From contig NZ_JBEPSJ010000001.1 of NCBI RefSeq assembly GCF_040548875.1, positions 62,001-126,000 on the forward strand: a stretch of DNA of 64,000 nt, written 5' to 3'. The position numbers and the translations under genes are program-made. Below, piece by piece: positions 45,572 to 52,788 of the stretch; positions within the stretch are counted from its first letter, which is position 1; each line of letters begins with the position of its first letter. This DNA is from Conyzicola nivalis_A. Its GTDB lineage: Bacteria; Actinomycetota; Actinomycetes; Actinomycetales; Microbacteriaceae. The notes under the pieces were generated by a model. The model was given only the letters and a program-made list of their open reading frames with translations, did not search any database and was not told where the DNA came from.

Positions 45572-46570
45572 TCAGACCGCGCGCTCGGTGCGGTCGAGCA
45601 GGGCCTCGACGTCTTCGACGGCCATGACCTCCATGGTCTGCGGGTTCAGCGGGTTCATCACGTCGTTGAGGGTCGAGTCGACCAGCGCGCTCAGCATCTC
45701 GACCGCGTCATCCACGATCTCGGTGCTGCGGGTCTCGGTGCCGTGCAGCAGCCACTTCGCGATCTCGAGCTCGGCGTAGAGCTTGGCGCGCTGGCGCAGG
45801 TGGCGATCGCCCGATCCGCGCACCGCGTGGTACGCGTCGAAGGCGCTGTCGGCGACCTCTTCCGGTGCGCCGAGCAGCCACGACAGGTCGCGGGCGGCGT
45901 CGCCGACGCGCAGGTCCTGCCAGCCGAGCAGGCCGGTGACCACGCCGTCCGACGAGAGGAAGGAGTCGGCGCTGAGCGAGTTGTTGATGACGGCGGGCTG
46001 GAACTGCCAGAGCTTGCCGTCTTCTGTCGCGCGCTCCCAGCGTCCGAGCAGGGGCGGCGGGACGAGGCTCGTGGCGCTGGCGCGGTCCATGACGCTCACC
46101 GCGGCGCGCAGGCACTCGCTCGCCTGCATCACGGGCAGTCCGGCGTCTGCGACGAAGCTCGTGGGCAGAGCGTGAACGGCGGCGATCGACGCGCCGATCG
46201 ACGCGGCGAGTCCGGTAGGACCGGCGTCGAGGCGGCCGAGGCCGACCTTGGTGCCGTAGACGAATTCGTAGACGATGCCACGGGTGCCGGAGACGGGAAC
46301 CTGTCCGACGTAGGTGGAGACGGCGAAGGGGAGCCGGGTGCGCACTCCCGCGCTGATGGCGCGCAGCGCGACCAGATCGGCCGACTGCTCGGCCTCGGCG
46401 CGTTCGTTGCGGGGCACCCGGATGATGAGGTGCCGACCGTCGCGGGCGGTCAGCAGGGCGGAATCGAATTCGTTGTTCTGCTGGGAACCGAAGCTCGACG
46501 AGGCAACGAGGTCGAGGTCGTCGACAGCCGAGGTCGCGAGCGCGGCTAGAGTGAGATGTGATCTGGCCAT
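45572..46570 (-). CDS. Aminoglycoside-phosphotransferase-fold protein, probable pseudokinase
   Basis: A 332-residue protein with the overall APH kinase layout: N-lobe strands (HLIIRVPRNE), hinge (YEFVYGT), helical C-lobe, and the conserved VGDAARDLSWLLG segment. The catalytic HGDxxxxN loop is replaced by INN (195-197) and SLSADSFL, and the metal-binding Asp of the IDW motif is Gly216 (LLGWQD). Phosphotransfer therefore looks unlikely. ATG at 46570 is preferred over a TTG two codons earlier; TACCCT lies seven bases upstream. Confidence 0.8.
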   Translation of the reverse strand: MARSHLTLAALATSAVDDLDLVASSSFGSQQNNEFDSALLTARDGRHLIIRVPRNERAEAEQSADLVALRAISAGVRTRLPFAVSTYVGQVPVSGTRGIVYEFVYGTKVGLGRLDAGPTGLAASIGASIAAVHALPTSFVADAGLPVMQASECLRAAVSVMDRASATSLVPPPLLGRWERATEDGKLWQFQPAVINNSLSADSFLSSDGVVTGLLGWQDLRVGDAARDLSWLLGAPEEVADSAFDAYHAVRGSGDRHLRQRAKLYAELEIAKWLLHGTETRSTEIVDDAVEMLSALVDSTLNDVMNPLNPQTMEVMAVEDVEALLDRTERAV

Positions 46571-46577
46571 ACCCAAC

Positions 46578-46583
46578 AGGGTA
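46578..46583 (-). promoter_or_regulatory. -10 hexamer of a leaderless promoter
   Basis: Minus-strand TACCCT lies seven bases from the ATG at 46570, in the 55-base gap divergent to nudC. Confidence 0.45.
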
Positions 46584-46625
46584 GATCGCCAGCGCTCCGC
46601 TTTCGTTCAACGCCACGCACTTCTG

Positions 46626-47567
46626 ATGGGTCGCCGCATGCCGAATTCCTTCCTCGCGCGGCTTCCGCTGTCGCGCTACGAGGTCGACCGTGACTATCTC
46701 AGACGAGATGCTCCGGATGCCATCGAGCGGCTTCTCGCGGATCCCGCGACGCGGCTGCTCCCGATGTTCCAGGGCACCGCGCTGCTGTCGAGCCCCACGG
46801 CGCTCGCCCTCGTGCCGGTCTCCGCCGTCCCTCCCGCCGACCTGTACGTGTATCTCGGCCTGTCCACCTCGACGACCAGTCCCGAGCCGGCCGGCACCCC
46901 CGTGGTGGCCGCCGTGCTCGGCGACGCCGGGCATCTCGCCGAGGCGGAGTGGGGCAGCCTCCGCCAGCTCGGCAGCCAGCTCAGCGACCGCGACGCCGGG
47001 CTGTTCACCGAGGCCCTCGGCATCGTCAACTGGCACGCGTCGCACGCCTTCTCGCCGCGCACCGGAGTGGCGACCGCCCCCGGCAAGGCCGGCTGGGTGC
47101 GTGTCGACCCCACGACGAACGCCGAGATCTTCCCGCGCACCGACGCCGCGATCATCGTCGGCGTCGTCGACTCCCACGACCGCCTCCTGCTCGGCTCGAA
47201 CGCCCTCTGGGAGAGCAACCGCTTCTCTCTGCTGGCGGGCTTCGTCGAGCCGGGGGAGTCGCTCGAGGCCGCCGTGGTGCGCGAGATCTTCGAGGAGTCG
47301 GGACTCAGGATCATCGACCCCGTCTACCTCGGCAGCCAGCCCTGGCCCTTCCCCGCCTCCCTCATGCTCGGCTTCACCGCCAGGCTCGACCCCGCCGTCG
47401 AGAGCGAGCTGACCCCCGACGGCAACGAGATCCTCGAGCTGCGCTGGTTCACGCGCGACGAACTGCGCGCCTCGCTCGGCGAGATCATGCTTCCCGGTCC
47501 CACCTCCATCGCCCGATCGATCATCGAACGGTGGTTCGGCGGCCCGATCGACGACGGCGTGGCATGA
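46626..47567 (+). CDS. nudC: NAD(H) pyrophosphatase NudC without zinc ribbon cysteines
   Basis: A 313-residue Nudix hydrolase that splits NAD(H), and in some bacteria removes NAD caps from RNA. The Nudix box GFVEPGESLEAAV..REIFEESGL is at 205-227 and the NADH-specific SQPWPFP motif at 238-244. The zinc ribbon between domains has lost all four cysteines: FSPRTG replaces the first CxxC and DPTTN the second (142-165). The start could also be ATG at 46638. The stop overlaps uvrD2. Confidence 0.92.
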   Translation: MGRRMPNSFLARLPLSRYEVDRDYLRRDAPDAIERLLADPATRLLPMFQGTALLSSPTALALVPVSAVPPADLYVYLGLSTSTTSPEPAGTPVVAAVLGDAGHLAEAEWGSLRQLGSQLSDRDAGLFTEALGIVNWHASHAFSPRTGVATAPGKAGWVRVDPTTNAEIFPRTDAAIIVGVVDSHDRLLLGSNALWESNRFSLLAGFVEPGESLEAAVVREIFEESGLRIIDPVYLGSQPWPFPASLMLGFTARLDPAVESELTPDGNEILELRWFTRDELRASLGEIMLPGPTSIARSIIERWFGGPIDDGVA

Positions 47568-49288
47568 GCAGCACCGAGATCCGCAGCGCGGAGAGCCTGC
47601 TGGCTGGCCTCGACGACCAGCAGCGCATCGCCGCCGAGACACTCCTCGGCCCGGTCTGCCTCCTCGCCGGCGCCGGAACGGGCAAGACCCGCGCCATCAC
47701 GCACCGCATCGCGTACGGCGTCGCCACCGGCGTGTATCCGCCCGGGCGCGTCATGGCGCTCACCTTCACCAGCCGCGCGGCGGGCGAGCTGCGCAGCAGA
47801 CTCCGCCATCTCGGGGCCGCCGGCGTCTCTGCCCGCACGTTCCACGCATCCGCCCTCGCCCAGCTGAACTTCTTCTGGCCGCAGGTCGTCGGCGGCACCA
47901 TGCCGCGGCTCATCGACAGCAAGGCGCGGCTGCTCGCCCAGGCGGCCGACACCATCCGTCTCAAGCTCGACACCGCCACCCTGCGCGACACCGCCGCAGA
48001 GATCGAGTGGCGCAAGGTGTCGCGGCTGAGCATCGAGCAGTACGGCGTCGCCGCGCAGTCCCGCACGCTGCCGCCCTCGCTCACGATCGACAAGGCCACG
48101 GCGCTCCAGCAGGCCTACGAGAATCTGAAGGACGAGCGCCGTCAGCTCGACTTCGAAGACGTCCTCTTAGCCACGGCCGGCATGATCGAGACCGAGGCGC
48201 GCGTCGCCCAGCAGGTGCGCGAGCAGTACCGCTTCTTCGTCATCGACGAATACCAGGACGTCTCGCCGCTGCAGCACGACCTCGTCAAACTGTGGATGGG
48301 CGAGCGCAACGACCTGTGCGTCGTCGGCGACGCCAGCCAGACCATCTACTCCTTCGCCGGGGCGACGCCCGAGTACCTGCTCGGTTTCCCCGCGGCATAC
48401 GACGACGCCGTCGTGGTGCGGCTCGAGCAGAACTACCGCTCCACGCCGGGCATCATCGACTCTGCCAACCGCCTGATGAAGGGCCGGCCCGGCGCGCTCA
48501 CCCTGCACCCGCCGGCCGAGGCCCCGGTCACGCCGGGAGGCTCGCGCCCCCCGATCGTCGACGGCTTCGACAGCGACACCAGCGAGGCCAGGGCGGTGGC
48601 GAAGGCCGTGGCCGACGAGATCGCCGAGGGGACGCGGCCGGAGAACATCGCGATCCTGTTCCGCATCAACATCCAGGCGGCGGCCATCGAGGCGGCCCTG
48701 AGCGCGATCGGCGTGCCCTACCTCGTGCGCGGCGCGACCCGGTTCTTCGAGCTCCGCGAGATCAAGGAGGCGCTGATGATGTTCAAGGGCGCGTCGGTCT
48801 CGATCGTGGGCGAGCCGCTGTTCAAGACGGTGAGCGACGTGCTGCGCTCCCTCGGCTGGACGCAGGAGGCCCCCGAGGCGCGAGGCGCGGTGCGCGACCG
48901 CTGGGAATCGCTCAACGCCCTGATGGGTCTCGCCGAGCAGACCCCGGCCGGCACCAGCCTCAAAGACTTCGTCGACGACCTGTTCGAACGCCAGGCCGCC
49001 CAGCACGAACCCACCCTCTCCGCCGTGACGATCGCCACACTGCACTCCGCGAAGGGCCTCGAGTGGGATTCGGTGCACCTCGTCGGGCTCTCCGAGGGGC
49101 TCGTGCCCATCGTCTACGCGAAGACCGAAGAGGCGATCGACGAGGAGCGCCGGCTGCTCTACGTCGGCATCACACGCGCTAGGCGCACGCTGAGTCTGAC
49201 GTGGGCCGCGACGGGATCGGGGTCGGGCGGTTCGTTCCGCGCGGGCCAGCGTCAGGCGAGCCGCTTCCTGGCCGAACTGCAGCGCTGA
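47564..49288 (+). CDS. uvrD2: UvrD2-type superfamily 1 DNA helicase, short form
   Basis: A 574-residue SF1A helicase. Walker A is AGAGTGKT (35-42), motif II VIDEYQDVS, motif III GDASQTIYSFAGA, motif IV LEQNYRST, motif V LHSAKGLEWD and motif VI VGITRARRTL. The protein ends about 30 residues after motif VI; the HRDC domain that follows in mycobacterial UvrD2 (about 700 residues) is absent. The ATG overlaps the nudC stop by four bases. The last 110 bases overlap the convergent gene. Confidence 0.92.
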   Translation: MSSTEIRSAESLLAGLDDQQRIAAETLLGPVCLLAGAGTGKTRAITHRIAYGVATGVYPPGRVMALTFTSRAAGELRSRLRHLGAAGVSARTFHASALAQLNFFWPQVVGGTMPRLIDSKARLLAQAADTIRLKLDTATLRDTAAEIEWRKVSRLSIEQYGVAAQSRTLPPSLTIDKATALQQAYENLKDERRQLDFEDVLLATAGMIETEARVAQQVREQYRFFVIDEYQDVSPLQHDLVKLWMGERNDLCVVGDASQTIYSFAGATPEYLLGFPAAYDDAVVVRLEQNYRSTPGIIDSANRLMKGRPGALTLHPPAEAPVTPGGSRPPIVDGFDSDTSEARAVAKAVADEIAEGTRPENIAILFRINIQAAAIEAALSAIGVPYLVRGATRFFELREIKEALMMFKGASVSIVGEPLFKTVSDVLRSLGWTQEAPEARGAVRDRWESLNALMGLAEQTPAGTSLKDFVDDLFERQAAQHEPTLSAVTIATLHSAKGLEWDSVHLVGLSEGLVPIVYAKTEEAIDEERRLLYVGITRARRTLSLTWAATGSGSGGSFRAGQRQASRFLAELQR

Positions 49289-50072
49289 CCCCGACGCATC
49301 CGCATTCCGGATGCGGCAGCCACTCCCGCCGCGTCGCCCTCCCGGTGTCGACATCGATCTCCGTCGAGAAGTGGGCGGATGCCGCGTGGCCGGCCTCGAG
49401 GCGGGCGAGCGCCGCGCGGCTCGCCACCGCCGCCACCTCGCTCACGATCAGCGCGGACTCGCTGCCGCTCTTCCTGCCCCACAGCTGGGCGGACAGCGCC
49501 GGCCACGCGGAGTCGGCGTCTGTGCGGTAGAAGTGCAGGCAGTACAGGCATGGCCCGGCCCCGGGGTCGACGACCGGGCCGACCGACACCGAGGTGTCGG
49601 AGATGACGACGGGCAGGTGGGGGATGTCGCGGCGCAGCCAGAGGCCGTGCAGCTCGGGAGCGAGCACGAAGTGACCGACCGCGATCGCCAGGTCGCAGGC
49701 CTCCGATCCGGCCGCGCGGGCGTCTGCGGCGACCCGCACGGTCACGCCGGCGCCCTCGAGCGCCTCGGCGATGCGGCGAGTGGTCGGCCCGGCGCCGACG
49801 AGGGTGACGGTGTGCCCGGTATCGGCCGCCCGGGTCTCGAGCGCCGGAGCGAGGCGGTCGAGCAGGTCGGTGACGGCGGCGTCCGACGCCCCGCAGGCCC
49901 GGGCGACCATCGTGAGTCCCGGACGGCTGATGCCCATCGTGAGCGCCGACACCATGTGCTCGTCGGCGGTGGTGACCTCGCGCAGGACCACGACCGGAGC
50001 CGCGACCCCGAACTGCAGGCTGGTGGGTGTGCGCCACACGAGCGGGAAGCGGGGGTCGAGTTTCAGCACCAT
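49179..50072 (-). CDS. ThiF/TOMM cyclodehydratase-like protein (Rv3196-like)
   Basis: A 297-residue protein. After a short N-terminal winged-helix-like part, a Rossmann segment VTLVGAGPTTRRIAEAL resembles the E1-like/ThiF fold of thiazole/oxazole-modified microcin (TOMM) leader-binding proteins. Cysteine pairs PCLYC and ECGC could hold zinc. No precursor peptide, cyclodehydratase or dehydrogenase gene is nearby, so it is an orphan. The C-terminal 36 residues are encoded opposite the end of uvrD2. Confidence 0.75.
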   Translation of the reverse strand: MVLKLDPRFPLVWRTPTSLQFGVAAPVVVLREVTTADEHMVSALTMGISRPGLTMVARACGASDAAVTDLLDRLAPALETRAADTGHTVTLVGAGPTTRRIAEALEGAGVTVRVAADARAAGSEACDLAIAVGHFVLAPELHGLWLRRDIPHLPVVISDTSVSVGPVVDPGAGPCLYCLHFYRTDADSAWPALSAQLWGRKSGSESALIVSEVAAVASRAALARLEAGHAASAHFSTEIDVDTGRATRREWLPHPECGCVGVSAAVRPGSGSPDAGPRGTNRPTPIPSRPTSDSACA

Positions 50073-50140
50073 GCGGGAGAGGATGCCACGGGGCCGCGAC
50101 ACTGCGCGCGAACTATCCACAGCTCGGTGACGGCGGTTAC

Positions 50141-51490
50141 TCAGTCCTCGCGCGGACGCTCCGTCGTGTCGTCGTTGAGCAGGTCGGCGATGGCCTGGTC
50201 CACGTCGTCCGGAGCGGGCGTTCCGGCCTTCAGGCGGGCGACCAGTGCGCTTGGATCCGTGATGTCCTCGGCCGTGGGAACCAGGTCTGGGTGCGACCAC
50301 AGGTCGTCCCTCGAGTCGGCGCCGACGGCATCCGTCACCTGCTGCCACATCGCTGCCGCCTCGCGCAGTCGCCGCGGGCGCAGCTCGAGGCCGACGAGCG
50401 TCGCGAACGCAGACTCGGCTGGACCGCCGGATGCGCGTCGACGGCGTACCGTCTCGGCGATGGCGGCGCTGGAGGGAAGCCGCGATGTCGCCTGGGCGGT
50501 GACCACGTCGACCCAGCCCTCGATGAGCGCGAGCGTCGTCTCGAGCCGGCCGAGGGCCGCGAGCTGGTCGTCGGACTTCGGGGGGATCAGGGCGCCGCTG
50601 GTCATCGCGGCCCGCAGCTCCTCCGGGTTCGCGGGGTCGAAGTCGGAGGCGAGCTCCTCGAGCCGGGAGGTGTCGATGCGGATGCCGTGGGCGAACTCGG
50701 TGATCGACGTCATGAGCTGCAGGCGCAGCCACTTGGCGTGGCGGAACAGGCGGGCGTGGGCGAGCTCGCGCACGGCCAGGTAGAGCTGCACCTGGTCGAC
50801 GGGCACGTCGAGACCGGACGCGAACGCGGCGACGTTCTGGGGGATCATCGCGGCCTGCTGGTCGCCGTCGCCGGTGCCGAGCAGCGGGATTCCGATGTCT
50901 CCGCCGGAGACGACCTCGCTCGCGAGCTGGCCGACGACCTGGCCGAGCTGCATGGCGAACAGGGTGCCGCCGACGTTGCGCATGAGCTGGCTGGCGCCGG
51001 CGATCATGTCGTTCATCTCCTCCGGCGCCTGTTCGGCGAGCACGTCGGTGAGGGAGTCGGCGATGCTCGTGGCGACCGGCTCGGCGAGCTGGATCCAGAT
51101 CGGCATCGTCGCGGTGACCCACTCGGTGCGGCTCATCAGTTTGGGGGCGACCGTGAGCTCGGAGATCTCGGTGGCCTCGGCGAGCCAGAGCGACGCCACG
51201 TGGAAGGCCTGCTCGATCTGCGACCGCTCTGCGGGGAGCGACACCACGGTCGACCGGGAGGCGAGGGCCTTGCCCTGTTCGAGAGCCAGGCCCCAGTTGA
51301 TGCCGTCTCCGCTCGACTGCATGGCGTTCTGCAGCTGGGCGATCAGCTGCGCGACGACCTCGGGGTCGTTGGGCAGGCCGGCGGCGCTGGCCAGTTTGCT
51401 CGGGTCGAGGTCGGTGTTCCCCTCGAGGAACGCGCGCAGCATCTCACGGAACTCTTCTTCGGGCGGCTCTTCCCGCGAATCTTCAGGCAT
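50141..51490 (-). CDS. DUF2342 / zinc-dependent metalloprotease-like protein
   Basis: A 449-residue conserved actinobacterial protein annotated in this family as a zincin-like metalloprotease (F420-biosynthesis-associated, DUF2342). The metal-site region is VRELAHARLFRHA. The acidic N-terminus (EDSREEPPEEEFREML) is followed by helical domains. True peptidase activity is unproven. TAGCGT lies seven bases before the ATG. Divergent from the PDZ protease gene, an arrangement conserved in actinobacteria. Confidence 0.87.
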   Translation of the reverse strand: MPEDSREEPPEEEFREMLRAFLEGNTDLDPSKLASAAGLPNDPEVVAQLIAQLQNAMQSSGDGINWGLALEQGKALASRSTVVSLPAERSQIEQAFHVASLWLAEATEISELTVAPKLMSRTEWVTATMPIWIQLAEPVATSIADSLTDVLAEQAPEEMNDMIAGASQLMRNVGGTLFAMQLGQVVGQLASEVVSGGDIGIPLLGTGDGDQQAAMIPQNVAAFASGLDVPVDQVQLYLAVRELAHARLFRHAKWLRLQLMTSITEFAHGIRIDTSRLEELASDFDPANPEELRAAMTSGALIPPKSDDQLAALGRLETTLALIEGWVDVVTAQATSRLPSSAAIAETVRRRRASGGPAESAFATLVGLELRPRRLREAAAMWQQVTDAVGADSRDDLWSHPDLVPTAEDITDPSALVARLKAGTPAPDDVDQAIADLLNDDTTERPRED

Positions 51491-51497
51491 GCGAACT

Positions 51498-51503
51498 ACG
51501 CTA
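51498..51503 (-). promoter_or_regulatory. -10 hexamer of a leaderless promoter
   Basis: Minus-strand TAGCGT lies seven bases from the ATG at 51490, with no ribosome site. Confidence 0.45.
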
Positions 51504-51607
51504 GCTGCTGCACGCTCGACGGGGCTGGGTTTTCACCTAGGCTGGTTCGTCTGGCAGTGCGCCCGTGGCGAACACTTCCTCTCGCCCTCTGACACAAAAG
51601 GACTACG

Positions 51608-52720
51608 GTGGCGCTTTTCGCCGATTCTGACCCGGTCGCCGCGCCGCGTCGTTCACGCTCCTCGACCGTGGGTTGGTCGTTCATCTTCATCGCGATGCTC
51701 GTGACGATCGTGGTCGCCCTCGTCCCATCGCCCTACGTGATCGAACAGCCCGGCCCGGTGTTCGACACCCTCGGCGAGGTCGAGGTGGGCGGCGAGTCCG
51801 TTCCCCTCATCGACATCCAGAACGCGACCACCTACCCCACCGAAGGGTCTCTCAACATGCTCACGGTGTCGATCAACGGCAACCGTGACAACCGGCTCAA
51901 CTGGTTCCAGGTCGCCTCCGCGTGGTTGGACTCGAGCAAGGCCGTCGTGCCGATCGACAACGTCTACCCCGAGGGCGTCACCGTCGAGCAGTCAAACGAG
52001 CAGAGCCAGATCGACATGCAGAACTCCCAGCAGGAGGCCGTCGCCGCGGCGCTGACCGACCTCGGCTACGAATTCTCCACCAGCCTCGAGATCGTCGACG
52101 TCAGCGACGACAAGCCGGCGAACGGCGTGCTCGAGGCCGGCGACACGGTGCTGAGCGTCAACGGCCAGACTTTCACCGACGTCACCGGCCTGAAGTCCGC
52201 CATCGCGGCGAACGGCGTCGACGCTCCGGCGGCCGTCGTGGTGTCACGCGACGGCGTCGAGCGCACCGAGTCGATCACGCCGGTCGCCGGCGACGGCGCC
52301 CAGGGCGAGCCGATCCTCGGCATCACGGTGAAGGGCAACTTCGTCTTCCCCATCGACGTCACCATCCAGTTGGAGAAGGTCGGCGGGCCCAGCGCCGGGC
52401 AGATGTTCGCCCTCGGCATCATCGACAAGCTCACCCCGGGATCGCTCACCGGCGGCAACGACGTCGCGGGAACCGGAACCATCACGGGCGACGGCACCGT
52501 CGGGCCGATCGGCGGCATCCGGCAGAAGATGTACGGCGCGGTGCGCGCGGGCGCCGACTACTTCTTCGCGCCCGTCGACAACTGCAACGAGGTCGTCGGT
52601 CATGTCCCCGACGGTCTCACGGTCTTCGCGATCACCGATCTCTCCGACTCGATGGCGGCGCTCGACGCCATCGCGGCGGGAACCTCCACGGCGGAGCTTC
52701 CGAGCTGCAGCGCGGGCTAG
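51608..52720 (+). CDS. YlbL-like membrane protease with PDZ and Lon (S16) domains
   Basis: A 370-residue protein. One N-terminal transmembrane helix (about 21-42) precedes an extracytoplasmic region. A PDZ domain lies near ANGVLEAGDTVLSVNGQTFTD. The C-terminal S16 domain has the Ser-Lys dyad Ser262 (GGPSAGQ) and Lys307 (GIRQKMYGA). GTG start with an AAAGGA ribosome site. It probably cleaves membrane or secreted substrates. The neighbouring UPF0182 gene is conserved beside it in actinobacteria. Confidence 0.92.
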   Translation: MALFADSDPVAAPRRSRSSTVGWSFIFIAMLVTIVVALVPSPYVIEQPGPVFDTLGEVEVGGESVPLIDIQNATTYPTEGSLNMLTVSINGNRDNRLNWFQVASAWLDSSKAVVPIDNVYPEGVTVEQSNEQSQIDMQNSQQEAVAAALTDLGYEFSTSLEIVDVSDDKPANGVLEAGDTVLSVNGQTFTDVTGLKSAIAANGVDAPAAVVVSRDGVERTESITPVAGDGAQGEPILGITVKGNFVFPIDVTIQLEKVGGPSAGQMFALGIIDKLTPGSLTGGNDVAGTGTITGDGTVGPIGGIRQKMYGAVRAGADYFFAPVDNCNEVVGHVPDGLTVFAITDLSDSMAALDAIAAGTSTAELPSCSAG

Positions 52721-52788
52721 CACCAGCACTCTTCCAGTCCGCACCGTTAAGATGACCCTGACCGACCACTAAGGCCAGGAGCAGTCGC

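Noticed and set aside
47568..49300. whiB7 gene near uvrD2 as in mycobacteria
   Set aside because: No frame with the WhiB four-cysteine pattern is present between uvrD2 and the ThiF-like gene.
49179..50072. A complete thiazole/oxazole peptide biosynthesis cluster
   Set aside because: Only the ThiF-like protein is present; there is no YcaO, dehydrogenase or precursor gene nearby.
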